DNA from: Bacteroidales bacterium
GTDB taxonomy: Bacteria > Bacteroidota > Bacteroidia > Bacteroidales > UBA932
Assembly: GCA_017560825.1 (NCBI GenBank)
Contig: JAFZED010000027.1
Location: forward strand, 1 to 60,307
DNA: 60,307 nucleotides
Direction of reading: 5' to 3'
A program made the position numbers and the translations under genes. How positions within the stretch are numbered: the stretch's first letter is position 1; the number at the start of each line of letters is the position of its first letter. Shown piece after piece: positions 51,804 through 60,307 of the stretch. Under the pieces are notes generated by a model. The model was not told the DNA's origin. It saw nothing but the letters and a program-made list of their open reading frames with translations, and did no database searches.

Positions 51804-52763
51804 CTATAAGGTGATATTCAGTTTGGAAGCTATCCATTCCTGCAATGTCCTTCTGTCTTCTTCTGAGGCAAGATCTATGGAATTGAAGCAGGCGAATGGG
51901 CCTTTGAATGAGCGCAGCTGCTCCATCTTGCGGGCGAAATAGCCCGACTTATCCTTCGGTTGGAAGAAGAATAGCTTTCCATCGCACGGGCGCAGGTCGA
52001 TCCTACGCTGGGAGTCAAGCAAAGTATATTGCAGCACTGTCGGCACATACTGGGACGCGTCCCTGAAGCGGTGAGATATATTTCTTCTCAGCACGTCCTG
52101 ATGGGCGTCGAAATATTCCTCATACACATCCCGTCTCAATGCCTTCTGGCTGTGCGCCGGCCTTATGTAGGAAAGGCGCGCTCCGGCAAGCATCGCCGCA
52201 TTCATCTGCAGTCCCTTGGTAGTCACCGCCTTACCTCCTCCGGAATCCCTTTTCAGCAGCCTTGTGAACTTATCCCATATAATCGACGACCTTCCACCGT
52301 AAACTACAGGAGTCCCGTCAGGAAGAAAGAAGTCTTCCGGAGCCACAGGCGCCAGTAACATAAGGTCGTCATTGAATTCAAGGAAACAATCGCTCAGGCC
52401 AGGGATACGCCAGGTCATCGATTCTATAGAAACTGAATTAAACGTAGGCAGGCTGTCCTCATATCCTCTGAACAGGACCTTATGGTCCACTATCTCCACC
52501 GGTATATGCCCATCCGGGAAATTCCTTTCCAGGAAAGAGTCCATACCCGGATTCTGCTCGTCTGTGACGATATATATCTTATGCAGCCACGGGGCATAAC
52601 GGTTGAGCGACGCGACGCACCAGAAGATTTCGCCAAGATCCGCATAACGGGTCTCGCCCGCCTTGTCATTGGACATCAGCTGGCCTGAGGATGCATATTT
52701 CATCCTCTTTTCACGATGGCGGGGGTCATTGCCGTCCACCCAGGTTATAACAGCGTCTATCAT
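51804..52763 (-). CDS. Stealth family capsular polysaccharide phosphotransferase
   Basis: Start 52763 (MIDAVITWVDGNDPRHREKRM) follows the upstream gene's stop by 1 bp; the frame extends 14 codons further. The 319-residue protein has Stealth CR1 (AVITWVDGNDP), CR2-like RYADLGEIFWCVASLNRYAPWL, ... SIESMTWRIPGLSDCFLEFNDDLML and a later SYIRPAHSQKALRRD. Stealth proteins transfer sugar-1-phosphate units to make phosphodiester-linked glycans for capsule or surface. Second of two Stealth genes. Confidence 0.87.
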   Translation of the reverse strand: MIDAVITWVDGNDPRHREKRMKYASSGQLMSNDKAGETRYADLGEIFWCVASLNRYAPWLHKIYIVTDEQNPGMDSFLERNFPDGHIPVEIVDHKVLFRGYEDSLPTFNSVSIESMTWRIPGLSDCFLEFNDDLMLLAPVAPEDFFLPDGTPVVYGGRSSIIWDKFTRLLKRDSGGGKAVTTKGLQMNAAMLAGARLSYIRPAHSQKALRRDVYEEYFDAHQDVLRRNISHRFRDASQYVPTVLQYTLLDSQRRIDLRPCDGKLFFFQPKDKSGYFARKMEQLRSFKGPFACFNSIDLASEEDRRTLQEWIASKLNITL

Positions 52764-52764
52764 A

Positions 52765-53643
52765 CTATTTCTCAAAGCGGGATCTGCTTGGGAATCTCTT
52801 TTCAAAGGCAGCGAGCAGTGACTCTCTCATCAGCAGGTACTTGGATTCCGGGATCTTGACATCGTTTATGCAGCAGAGTTTTCTGGAAGGAGACTCCAGA
52901 AATGCAGTAAGGGTGTCCATTCCTGTCACTGCAAGAGAGAAGTGCTTGCTCTGGATCCTCTCTGAAACCGCCATACCTTTATAATATATATAGTCCAGCA
53001 TCAGATTCTGATTCACATTCGAATCATTCCTTACGCGTGAGAGTGTGGCCTTGATCTCACCATCAAGAATGGTCGAAATCTCCTGACACTGGCTGCGAAG
53101 AAGCGGGAGGCAGATGTGCTGAGCTCTGACAAAGCAGAGCCCCGGCTTCATTCCAAGTGCCTTTCTTGCCATATGGTCCGATCTTCTGCAATGTTTCTTG
53201 TACATACCGGAGGCAAGGAAGTGGTTCGAGAAGCCTACCACAATCTTTCCGTCCCTGAAGAAGTCCTGCGGACTGCATTCCTTTACCGGGAAGATGTCGT
53301 CGTTGAAGTAGATGTACTCCTCATCCAGTCCCTCGATTCTGTGAAGGAACATCTCGATGGTCGTACTGTTGAAGGTCGGAAGGTATTCCGCAGGGATGAT
53401 GTCCTTATGAAGGACGATCTTCAGGTTTTCCTGATCAGCCCAGGACGGAACCTGCGAGGGATGCGAGACCACAAGGTAGACATTTCTTATGAAAGGCATA
53501 TTCACCTCGATTCCTCTGAGCAGATACTTCAATGTCCCCCAGTCACGGAAACGCTTCTCCATCACAGGGACATTCGTGTACGCCTCATAGTCCTTCTTCC
53601 AGAAAGGATCATTGCCATCTACATATGTAATAACTATATCCAT
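52765..53643 (-). CDS. Stealth family protein
   Basis: This 292-residue Stealth protein begins MDIVITYVDGNDPFWKKDY (CR1), continues with FRDWGTLKYLLRGIEVNMPFIRNVYLVVS (CR2), STTIEMFLHRIEGL and YIYFNDDIFP (CR3), and a later NVNQNLMLDYIYYK. It is a paralogue of the gene 1 bp downstream; the two may act on different acceptors or form a complex. Own -7 box at 53670-53677. Confidence 0.87.
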   Translation of the reverse strand: MDIVITYVDGNDPFWKKDYEAYTNVPVMEKRFRDWGTLKYLLRGIEVNMPFIRNVYLVVSHPSQVPSWADQENLKIVLHKDIIPAEYLPTFNSTTIEMFLHRIEGLDEEYIYFNDDIFPVKECSPQDFFRDGKIVVGFSNHFLASGMYKKHCRRSDHMARKALGMKPGLCFVRAQHICLPLLRSQCQEISTILDGEIKATLSRVRNDSNVNQNLMLDYIYYKGMAVSERIQSKHFSLAVTGMDTLTAFLESPSRKLCCINDVKIPESKYLLMRESLLAAFEKRFPSRSRFEK

Positions 53644-53669
53644 ACTCTCTTTATCAGGTCAACCGGGTG

Positions 53670-53677
53670 CAAATGTA
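53670..53677 (-). promoter_or_regulatory. -7 box of the Stealth pair
   Basis: TACATTTG on the minus strand, 26 bp before ATG 53643. Confidence 0.5.
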
Positions 53678-53745
53678 GCAAATTTCAGCAGCAGAAAGTG
53701 TTAAAAAAAGATTGAAAAACGTTAAAAAAAAGTTGAAAACTTTAA

Positions 53746-53776
53746 AAAAAAAGAAAAATCTCGTTTTTCTTTTTTT
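53746..53776. repeat. 13-bp A/T hairpin in an A-tract region
   Basis: AAAAAAAGAAAAA (53746-53758) pairs with TTTTTCTTTTTTT (53764-53776), loop TCTCG. Phased A-tracts precede it (53702-53752), so the DNA should be strongly bent. Between divergent operons. Confidence 0.6.
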
Positions 53777-53806
53777 AAATCGTGCAATGCTCTCAATCCT
53801 ACACCA

Positions 53807-53814
53807 TAGATTTG
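53807..53814 (+). promoter_or_regulatory. -7 box of the fimbria-like operon
   Basis: TAGATTTG, 12 bp before ATG 53827, so the leader is short. No -33 TTTG. Confidence 0.5.
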
Positions 53815-53826
53815 CGGACAAAAAGG

Positions 53827-54339
53827 ATGAAACGTCTGATACTTTCAATATGCGCTTTCGCCCTTCTGACCCACTGCCCGGGACAGGTCCGTGGACGTAT
53901 CGGAACCGGCGTGACAGAGATGCTGTCAAGAGAATCGGCCTGTATATGCATAGGCCACAGCTTTGCCCCGAGGTGGTCTGCCGAAAGCGAAGTGACATTC
54001 GGCCTGCCCCGCAGTGAAAGGCCGGGCGATAATGAATGGACGGAACATAATAATGAATTTGCAGATGAAGACACAAAGGAGAATGGGCAAATTCCCGGAA
54101 GATTCACGGTCAGTCTCAGACATTGGCACAGAGGAGCCTATGACGGAGGATGCGTACTGGTGGGAATCACGCAGTACAATGAAAAGCGGCCGGTCATACA
54201 CACGGGAGCTGCCTATTATATAAAAATATGGCGGCACCTTGGAATCGACCTGTCCTTCAGGATCGACCTGAACGGATGGGATCCAGACAAGGCCGCAGCA
54301 GGAAGCAGAATGACATTAACAATAGATTATTTATTCTGA
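53827..54339 (+). CDS. Small exported protein, possible beta-barrel
   Basis: Start 53827 (MKRLILSICAFALLTHCPGQ) gives a signal peptide; the frame upstream lies over the -7 box and A-tracts. The 170-residue product has strands such as FTVSLRHWHRGAYDGGC and YIKIWRHLGIDLSFRID and ends MTLTIDYLF with a terminal Phe, as in small outer-membrane proteins. It is 2 bp before a fimbrillin-like lipoprotein gene. DUF3575-like is possible but not proven. Confidence 0.6.
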   Translation: MKRLILSICAFALLTHCPGQVRGRIGTGVTEMLSRESACICIGHSFAPRWSAESEVTFGLPRSERPGDNEWTEHNNEFADEDTKENGQIPGRFTVSLRHWHRGAYDGGCVLVGITQYNEKRPVIHTGAAYYIKIWRHLGIDLSFRIDLNGWDPDKAAAGSRMTLTIDYLF

Positions 54340-54341
54340 AT

Positions 54342-55427
54342 ATGGGAAAACAGCATCGGGAAAGATTCTTTCGACAGTCACACATCTCACTTGCTACATC
54401 AAACAACCCCATTCTGGGACGCATCATCACATTGCTACACCTTGTCCCGGCTGTTCTGTGCGGGTGTTCAGATGCGGAACATCCCGCTTATGAAGAGATC
54501 CGGAGGGACATTGGCATTGCCCTGACTAAGAGTCAGGATGTCAAGGGCCCTCTGGACATCTTCGTTTTCGAAGATGACAGAATGCGTAAGCTGGACTGCT
54601 ACCTGCGCCTGGAAGACTTCAGTATGTGGAAAGGAGGAGTGGTCACCGGAAGCGGGGACCGTATCATCACGTTCATTACCGGGATACAGAAAAAGAAAGA
54701 TGACTGGACAGGTATCACTTCCAGAGCAGCTCTTGAGAAAATCATCGTCAACCTTGAAGATGAGAGTCCTGAAGCAGTCGTAATGAGCGGAGAAACTGGT
54801 GTCAGAGGAGCAGTAGATTACACAGGTGTGTACGGTGAAGTACGTCCCGAAGCCAACATAGAGCTCTCCCCTGTCTCAAGCCAGATATGTCTGGAGCGGC
54901 TTTCCTGCGACTTCACAGGCAAGCCCTACTCCGACAAGAGCATAAGCGATGTAAAAGTCTACCTGACCAATGTCAATGCCAGTTGCGGAGTGCTGGCCTC
55001 AGGTGAAATTTCTCCGACCCGCATAGTCAACCAAGGAAGACTTTCAGAGGAAGACCTTGCCGGTTTCAAAGACAGGAGTCTTGTATATCACCAAGTTGCG
55101 GAACCTGTAGGAAAGTCCGGGAAATGGACTCCACTGGAGTTCCTGTGCTACCCAAGCAATGCCCCGGAAGAAGGCCCGGGCACACCATTTACACGACTGG
55201 TAATCGAGGGCAAGGTAGACGGAAGGACATTCTACTGGCCTGTCGACATCAACCGAAGTCAGAAGGAAGGCCAGGGCATAGACAGGGGCCGAAGATACGC
55301 CTTTGATATAAAGATAACCGGCAAAGGAGTGTCAGATCCGGACACTCCGGTCAGCTCTGAATATATTGACATAAACTTCAAGATAAAGGAATGGGACGAA
55401 AAGGAAGACTACTCAATCTTGTTCTGA
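54342..55427 (+). CDS. Fimbrillin / Mfa2-like lipoprotein
   Basis: Start 54342 (MGKQHRERFFRQSHISL) gives a long basic leader and a lipobox ending LHLVPAVLCGC. The 361-residue protein shows the two-part fimbrial pattern: an N-terminal beta domain (GPLDIFVFEDDRMRKLDCY), a central VTLTNVNA-type strand (SISDVKVYLTNVNASCGVL) and a C-terminal YAFDIKITGKG with IKEWDEKEDYSILF. Similar proteins anchor or cap type V (FimA/Mfa1) fimbriae. Family assignment is from this pattern. The last 37 bp overlap the next gene. Confidence 0.65.
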   Translation: MGKQHRERFFRQSHISLATSNNPILGRIITLLHLVPAVLCGCSDAEHPAYEEIRRDIGIALTKSQDVKGPLDIFVFEDDRMRKLDCYLRLEDFSMWKGGVVTGSGDRIITFITGIQKKKDDWTGITSRAALEKIIVNLEDESPEAVVMSGETGVRGAVDYTGVYGEVRPEANIELSPVSSQICLERLSCDFTGKPYSDKSISDVKVYLTNVNASCGVLASGEISPTRIVNQGRLSEEDLAGFKDRSLVYHQVAEPVGKSGKWTPLEFLCYPSNAPEEGPGTPFTRLVIEGKVDGRTFYWPVDINRSQKEGQGIDRGRRYAFDIKITGKGVSDPDTPVSSEYIDINFKIKEWDEKEDYSILF

Positions 55428-56668
55428 GACAGACAGCAGCCCTGGCTCTCCTCAGCGCGGCAGGGTGCAACCTCTCGGACGGAGAGCGTGAAGAATATGT
55501 GACATCAACAATAAGCTTCACAAGCGGGAATATGGCCACAAAGGCAGCGGACCCCGACGAGTCGCTCATCACAGACATCAGCCTGATGGTTTTCGACGAG
55601 CACGGAGACGCAGAAGAATGTGCGTGGCTGACAGGAGGAAGGACAAGCCACAGGACAAGACTCATAAAGGGCAAGAAATATATCATCTGCGCCTGCGCAA
55701 ATTTCGGCTACCAGGTCTATGCGGACAACATCGCCGAGCTTGAGGAAATCACTTACCATCTCGCCTACCCGGATGAGTATCGGGAAGGGATCCCTATGTG
55801 CGCAAGGACAGAGACTGTGGTCATCAAGGACGGAGAGATAACATTGGAGTTAGAAAGACTGATGTCAAAAATAAGCCTCAGGATAGACAGGAGCAGACTC
55901 TCAGAAGAAGTGCAGATGTATGTTCGGTCAGCATTGATCGGTAACTGTCCGCGTGTCACGAAGGTATTCACCGGCAACAGGGTCAAAGATGAAGACGACT
56001 GTTTCCCGTTGGGCTTCTACAGAAACGAGCTGCAGACAGCCGCGCTAAACTCCGATGCCGGAGGCGGTCTCAGCAGGGAGATATCCTTATATATGCTGGA
56101 AAACCTGCAGGGAGAGATGCCCGTCCAGACTGACAAGGACAGCGACAAGATCTTCAGCGACAATGACTTGCGCAGCAGAACCTGCTCCTACATAGAGCTT
56201 GAGATGGACTACAACTCAGACACTTACATCAGCAGAAACGAAGGGCTTATCTACAGGTTCTACTTAGGTGAGGACAGAAACAATCTGGATGTGGGACGCA
56301 ACAGCCACTACCACATAACCGTGACACCGGAGGATCACGGACTGACAGAAAACAGCTGGAGAGTGGACAAAAGCGGCCTGACCTACATAGGTCCTACAAG
56401 CCTCATACAGTACCCGTCCAGCTACATCGAAGGAAAAGTCGGAGACAAGATCCACATCTGGTGTGACCTCACCCCGGCAGATGCCCCGTTTGATGTCGGC
56501 ATAAAGTATATGGAAGATGACCGCAGGACTGGAATATACGACTACGAGCTGGACAAGGACGGGCACGGGGCCACGCTCACGCTGACCGGCCCAGGCGCCG
56601 GCCTCATATATATGGAAGCCGGTGCACCGATCAACGATGCAGCGTTATTCTATATTATCGTCAATTGA
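55391..56668 (+). CDS. DUF4906/Mfa-like surface lipoprotein
   Basis: This 425-residue lipoprotein has signal MGRKGRLLNLVLRQTAALAL and lipobox SAAGC (C26). The N-terminal region (about 35-160) resembles the FimB/Mfa2 fold (SLITDISLMVFDEHGD, KYIICACANFGY); DVGRNSHYHITVTPED is a DUF4906-type strand; a C-terminal Ig-like part follows. It overlaps the preceding gene by 37 bp, so the two are translationally linked. Likely fimbrial tip or anchor component; not proven. Confidence 0.65.
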   Translation: MGRKGRLLNLVLRQTAALALLSAAGCNLSDGEREEYVTSTISFTSGNMATKAADPDESLITDISLMVFDEHGDAEECAWLTGGRTSHRTRLIKGKKYIICACANFGYQVYADNIAELEEITYHLAYPDEYREGIPMCARTETVVIKDGEITLELERLMSKISLRIDRSRLSEEVQMYVRSALIGNCPRVTKVFTGNRVKDEDDCFPLGFYRNELQTAALNSDAGGGLSREISLYMLENLQGEMPVQTDKDSDKIFSDNDLRSRTCSYIELEMDYNSDTYISRNEGLIYRFYLGEDRNNLDVGRNSHYHITVTPEDHGLTENSWRVDKSGLTYIGPTSLIQYPSSYIEGKVGDKIHIWCDLTPADAPFDVGIKYMEDDRRTGIYDYELDKDGHGATLTLTGPGAGLIYMEAGAPINDAALFYIIVN

Positions 56669-56670
56669 CC

Positions 56671-56701
56671 CCCGCAAGCCTTATAGACTCACCCTTGCGG
56701 G
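56671..56701. terminator. Hairpin between convergent fimbria-like operon and uvrA
   Basis: CCCGCAAG (56671-56678) pairs with CTTGCGGG (56694-56701), loop of 15. No long T-run, but the position supports a terminator. Confidence 0.5.
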
Positions 56702-56711
56702 ACCGGATAGG

Positions 56712-59573
56712 TTATCTGAGGTACTCCGCCGTGTGAGATTCCTTGCAGGCGACGAGCTTTTCCGGAGTGCCGGCAAACACGAGGTTTCCGCCCTTGTCCC
56801 CGGCCTCAGGGCCAAGGTCGATGACCCAGTCCGCCGCACGAATGACATCCAGGTTGTGCTCCACGACCACTATGCTGTGGCCTTTTGACAGAAGCGCATC
56901 AAACGACTTGAGGAGCTTCTCCACATCATAGAAGTGAAGTCCTGTAGTCGGCTCATCAAAGATGAAGAGTATTCTCTGCTTCTTGGACTTAGGACCATTG
57001 TCATTCATAGAGAGGAAGTAGGCCAGCTTTACTCTCTGGCTTTCACCTCCGGAAAGCGTACTGCTGCTCTGTCCGAGCTTGATGTACGAAAGTCCCACAT
57101 CCACAAGAGGCTGAAGTCTTTCAGCTATCCTCTTTGCAGTAGGGTCATCCTGCGAACCGAAGAATGCAATAGCCTCCTCAACACTGAGATTCAGGATGTC
57201 GTCGATGTTCTTATCCTTGTAACGTACTTCCAGGATCTCTGGCTTGAAGCGTTTTCCGGAGCAGGCCTCACAGACCATTGTGACATCTGCCATAAACTGC
57301 ATTCCGATCTTCACGAAACCTTCTCCCTGACATTCAGGGCAGCGTCCTCCGTCGATGTTGAATGAGAAATGCGATGGAGTGAAACCGTTTATCTTCGCAT
57401 ACTGCTGATCGGACAGAAGCTTCCTTATGTCATCATATACCTTGAGATAAGTAACTGCATTTGAACGGGAGCTCTTTCCGATAGGATTCTGGTCCACATA
57501 CTCGACCTGGGTTATACGGTCAATATTGCCCGACAATCCTCTGAATGTGCCTGGAGGAGTTCCGGCGTGATTCAGCTCTCTGTAAACAGCCGGATGCAGG
57601 ACATCTCCCACAAGTGAAGATTTTCCGCTGCCGCTGACTCCAGTGACAACCGTGAGCACTCCGAGAGGGAATTCTACATTTATGTCCTGCAGGTTATGTT
57701 CCATCGCTCCCTCCACCTTTATGGAATAGGACCATCTGCGCTTTTCGCGCATATATCTCTTACGGTCCCCCTCAAGATACTGAAGCGTGAGCGATTTTTC
57801 CTTCGCCGTCAGGTCATCTGTCTCGCCTATCCTTCCCTGGTAGACGATCTCGCCTCCATATATTCCTGCCTTAGGGCCTATGTCTATGAGCAGGTCTGCC
57901 GCCCTCATTATCTCCTCATCGTGTTCCACGACAACAACGGTGTTACCCAGGTCACGCAGCCTCTTCAACACAGAGATAAGACGCTCTGTATCACGCGAAT
58001 GCAGTCCTATGCTCGGCTCATCCAGAATGTAAAGGGAGCCTACAAGCGAACTGCCTAAGGCATTCACCAGGTTGATGCGCTGGCTCTCTCCTCCGGAAAG
58101 TGTGTTGGAAGTTCTGTTGAGTGTCAGATAGCCAAGTCCGACATCCTCGATGTACCTTAGTCTTGACACGATCTCCTCGACAGCCTTCGAAACGATTCTG
58201 CGCTCATAATCAGTCAGCTCCACAGTCTCAAAGAAGGCAAGCAGCTCAGTCACTGTCATACACAGCAGTTCGTGGATGTTCTTGCCCCCTACCTTTACAT
58301 AAAGGGCCTCCCTGCGGAGTCTGCTTCCGCCACACTCGTAGCAGACTGTCCTGCCGGAATAGCGGCTGAGCATATATTTATACTGAACTTTATAGCGGTT
58401 GGATTCCACCCACTTGAAGAATTCGTTGAGTCCGACTATGGTTTCCTCCTCAGTGGCCGCAGGCATTCCCTTCCAGATTATATCTTTGACCTCAGTGCTG
58501 AGGTTGCAGTAAGGCTCAAAGATCGGAATTCCATACTTGGCGGAATTGCGTATCAGCTGGTCATTGAACCAGCCCATCTTCTCTCCCCTCCAGCAGGCAA
58601 TGGCACCGTCATATATGGTCTTGCTCTTGTCAGGAACTACAAGGTCTTCGCTGATACCGATGATCTGTCCGAGTCCGCCACACACAGGACAGGCTCCAAG
58701 AGGGCTGTTGAAACTGAACAGGTACTCATCCGGCTTGGCGAACTCCATTCCGTCCGCCTCAAAGCGGTTTACGAACTGACGCATCACCGCAGGTGAGCCG
58801 TCCATATATTCCTTTCTTATATACAGGGATCCGTTTCCCTTGTCAAACGCTGTGTCAACAGAAGAATGAAGACGGGTCTGAAGGTCCTCCCAATCCTGCT
58901 GCGGCATATCCACAGGAAGAAAGTCCTTCATTTCAGGAAGCTTCACTCGATCTACCAGCAGATAAAGCTCATCAGGATACTCCCCGCTCTGAGCGTTTCT
59001 CATCACATCTTCAATCCTGATCACGCGGTCAGCATAGAATCTCGAATAGCCCTCTTCCTTGAGCTGGAGCATAAGCTCCACCTTGTCCTGACGGTCCTTC
59101 CAGCCAAGGTCGGCAAGGAGATAGGCCGCCGAAGCGTCGCCTTCGTATATATATGAAAGAACATCGTTTACCGTATGACACTTCACCTCTTCACCCGTCA
59201 CAGGGGAATAGGTACGGCCGATACGGGCATATATCATACGCAGATAGTCATATATCTCCGTACTTGTCGCGATGGTAGAACGTGGATTTCGGGTGTTGAC
59301 CTTCTGCTCGATCGCGATTGCCGGCGGTATGCCCTCGATCAGCTCGACATCGGGCTTGGACATACGTCCCAGGAACTGCCTCGCATATGACGAAAGGCTC
59401 TCGGCAAATCTTCTCTGACCCTCGGCAAAAAGGGTGTCAAAGGCAAGAGATGACTTTCCCGAGCCTGAAATGCCCGTGATAACGACAAACTTTCCGCGAG
59501 GGATCTCAACGGTCACATCCTTGAGATTATTGACCTTTGCCCTCCTTACAACGATCTTTCCTTCTTCTTTCAT
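56712..59573 (-). CDS. uvrA: Excinuclease ABC subunit A
   Basis: This 953-residue UvrA has two ABC ATPase halves, with Walker [11 protein letters not shown] (about 34-43) and [10 protein letters not shown] in the second half, signature LSGGESQR twice, and zinc modules CPVCGGLG...[10 protein letters not shown] and CPECQGEGF...CEACSGKRF. It detects bulky DNA lesions and loads UvrB. The -7 box is only 6 bp before the ATG. Single gene, convergent with the fimbria-like operon. Confidence 0.97.
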   Translation of the reverse strand: MKEEGKIVVRRAKVNNLKDVTVEIPRGKFVVITGISGSGKSSLAFDTLFAEGQRRFAESLSSYARQFLGRMSKPDVELIEGIPPAIAIEQKVNTRNPRSTIATSTEIYDYLRMIYARIGRTYSPVTGEEVKCHTVNDVLSYIYEGDASAAYLLADLGWKDRQDKVELMLQLKEEGYSRFYADRVIRIEDVMRNAQSGEYPDELYLLVDRVKLPEMKDFLPVDMPQQDWEDLQTRLHSSVDTAFDKGNGSLYIRKEYMDGSPAVMRQFVNRFEADGMEFAKPDEYLFSFNSPLGACPVCGGLGQIIGISEDLVVPDKSKTIYDGAIACWRGEKMGWFNDQLIRNSAKYGIPIFEPYCNLSTEVKDIIWKGMPAATEEETIVGLNEFFKWVESNRYKVQYKYMLSRYSGRTVCYECGGSRLRREALYVKVGGKNIHELLCMTVTELLAFFETVELTDYERRIVSKAVEEIVSRLRYIEDVGLGYLTLNRTSNTLSGGESQRINLVNALGSSLVGSLYILDEPSIGLHSRDTERLISVLKRLRDLGNTVVVVEHDEEIMRAADLLIDIGPKAGIYGGEIVYQGRIGETDDLTAKEKSLTLQYLEGDRKRYMREKRRWSYSIKVEGAMEHNLQDINVEFPLGVLTVVTGVSGSGKSSLVGDVLHPAVYRELNHAGTPPGTFRGLSGNIDRITQVEYVDQNPIGKSSRSNAVTYLKVYDDIRKLLSDQQYAKINGFTPSHFSFNIDGGRCPECQGEGFVKIGMQFMADVTMVCEACSGKRFKPEILEVRYKDKNIDDILNLSVEEAIAFFGSQDDPTAKRIAERLQPLVDVGLSYIKLGQSSSTLSGGESQRVKLAYFLSMNDNGPKSKKQRILFIFDEPTTGLHFYDVEKLLKSFDALLSKGHSIVVVEHNLDVIRAADWVIDLGPEAGDKGGNLVFAGTPEKLVACKESHTAEYLR

Positions 59574-59579
59574 AACTTA

Positions 59580-59587
59580 CAAATATA
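59580..59587 (-). promoter_or_regulatory. -7 box of uvrA
   Basis: TATATTTG on the minus strand ends 6 bp before ATG 59573, implying an mRNA with almost no leader unless another promoter is used. Confidence 0.5.
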
Positions 59588-59645
59588 GAAAAATTTCCCT
59601 TATATATATGTGTGTGCGGCTCAGATATTGATTCATCAGATGTCG

Positions 59646-59664
59646 CTTCCGGCTTTTCCGGAAG
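59646..59664. promoter_or_regulatory. 7-bp hairpin in the hsp20 leader
   Basis: CTTCCGG-CTTTT-CCGGAAG lies 36 bp before ATG 59700. The RBS AGGAG sits downstream of it, outside the stem. It does not match a CIRCE element. Could be an operator, or part of a temperature-sensitive leader. Confidence 0.4.
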
Positions 59665-59699
59665 AATATGAAACAATTTAACAGATAGGAGAAAAGTAT

Positions 59700-60131
59700 A
59701 TGTTACCGGCAAGAAAGTACACAAGGCAGACCTGGCTGCCAGACATCTTCCAGGATTTCTTTGAGAACAATGCCCTTGAAAAGGTAGCTGCTCCGGCTAT
59801 GAACGTAATCGAAACAGATTGCTGCTACAAGCTTGAACTCGCAGCTCCGGGTATGACCAAAGACGACTTCAAGGTCCACATCAACTCTGACGGCAACCTT
59901 GTAATCGATATGGAGAGAAACAAGGAAGAGAAAAAAGAGTGCAAAGGAGAGTGCAAATACCTCCGTAAAGAGTTCGCTTACACCAAATACCATCAGGTTC
60001 TTGCACTCCCTGAAAATGCGATGAAGGACGAGATCGAAGCACGTGTCGAAAACGGAGTGCTTTGTGTAAGGATTCCTAAGATGCAAAAAGCCAAGGAAGA
60101 GACCGAAAAGAGGCTCATTGAGGTCAAATAG
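59700..60131 (+). CDS. Small heat-shock protein, Hsp20 / alpha-crystallin family
   Basis: This 143-residue protein has a short N-terminal arm (TWLPDIFQDFFENNAL), an alpha-crystallin domain (about 35-130) with YKLELAAPGMTKDDFKVHI, ENGVLCVRIPK, and a Lys/Glu-rich tail. It holds unfolding proteins as an ATP-independent chaperone. A Cys/Lys segment (KECKGECKY) in the beta-5/6 loop is unusual. AGGAG lies 10 bp before the ATG. Confidence 0.95.
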   Translation: MLPARKYTRQTWLPDIFQDFFENNALEKVAAPAMNVIETDCCYKLELAAPGMTKDDFKVHINSDGNLVIDMERNKEEKKECKGECKYLRKEFAYTKYHQVLALPENAMKDEIEARVENGVLCVRIPKMQKAKEETEKRLIEVK

Positions 60132-60171
60132 CACGAAAAATGCATTTTCTTGAAAAAAAAGTACGCAAAAA

Positions 60172-60202
60172 TTTGGAGGTTCCGATTTTTTGCGTACCTT
60201 TG
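60172..60202 (+). promoter_or_regulatory. Promoter of tRNA-Asp
   Basis: TTTG (60172-60175) and TACCTTTG (60195-60202) are 19 bp apart, full consensus. Confidence 0.75.
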
Positions 60203-60240
60203 CATCCGCGTTCGAGAAAAACGCATAAGACTGAACAATT

Positions 60241-60307
60241 GGTGCGGTAGTTCAGCTGGTTAGAATACCGGCCTGTCACGCCGGGGGTCGCGGGTTCGAG
60301 TCCCGTC
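60241..60307 (+). tRNA. tRNA-Asp (GTC), partial
   Basis: The first 67 nt of a tRNA: acceptor GGTGCGG, anticodon loop CTGTCAC gives GTC, T-stem/loop GCGGGTTCGAGTCCCG. The 3' acceptor strand runs off the window. Confidence 0.93.

Noticed and set aside
53712-54017. Plus-strand frame of 101 codons starting MKNVKKKLK
   Set aside because: The start lies in A-tracts and the frame runs through the signal peptide gene at 53827, which has better support.

Overview
The window looks like a chromosomal segment of a member of the order Bacteroidales (Bacteroidota). Promoters repeatedly carry the Bacteroidota -7 element TAnnTTTG, several with TTTG 19-21 bp upstream. The gene content also fits: DUF3822, DUF4136, DUF4251, DUF4290, PCMD and FISUMP lipoproteins, fimbrillin-like lipoproteins, an AddAB-type nuclease with an Fe-S AddB, and an FtsK-LolA pair. 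I cannot name the genus. Everything is inferred from sequence, ORF translations and family knowledge; no search was run.

Layout. (1) 1-4650 is an AT-rich accessory segment: a Hachiman-like nuclease/helicase pair (HamA-like, HamB-like, the latter running off the left edge), a gene fragment, an unrecognised two-gene module with its own promoter, and a tyrosine integrase. Clustered short repeats and two tandem tRNA-Lys genes follow; this is the usual arrangement of an island inserted at a tRNA 3' end. (2) 4.9-14 kb holds an LpxH-like phosphoesterase, an envelope operon, a GH3 glycosidase lipoprotein, a SulP transporter and an rsmD operon. (3) 14-20 kb is a plus-strand run: DHH phosphoesterase, two FKBP-type lipoproteins, MATE exporter, cytidylate-kinase-like protein and a serine hydrolase. 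(4) 20-25 kb holds ackA-ptb-buk, which would give substrate-level ATP from acetyl- and butyryl-phosphate, followed by a PCMD lipoprotein. (5) 25-31 kb has a short ComEC, ApbE, a FISUMP lipoprotein and LemA with two TPM-domain proteins, then a 0.9 kb gap with hairpins and repeats. (6) 31-41 kb is a minus-strand run: addB, addA, DUF4290, ftsK, lolA-like. (7) 41-45 kb has a tiny rubredoxin with a PerR/Fur-like operator, then pgi, manA (with a Cys/His-rich insert) and an S4-domain protein. (8) 45-51.6 kb has a secreted GDPD, umuDC divergent from a phage-like GNAT-fold protein, purC, a sialate O-acetylesterase and a DJ-1 protein. (9) 51.6-60.3 kb has a 135-bp structured element with perfect 22-bp inverted ends, two Stealth phosphotransferases, a fimbria-like lipoprotein operon, uvrA, hsp20 and the start of tRNA-Asp.

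The most interesting non-gene signals are the 135-bp element at 51645-51779, a family of 25-nt REP-like hairpins whose stems co-vary between copies (one inverted pair lies inside a coding region), the PerR-like palindrome downstream of the rubredoxin promoter, and the repeat cluster between the integrase and tRNA-Lys. The accessory two-gene module at 2265-2930 is the best candidate for an undescribed system, but its function cannot be read from the sequence.
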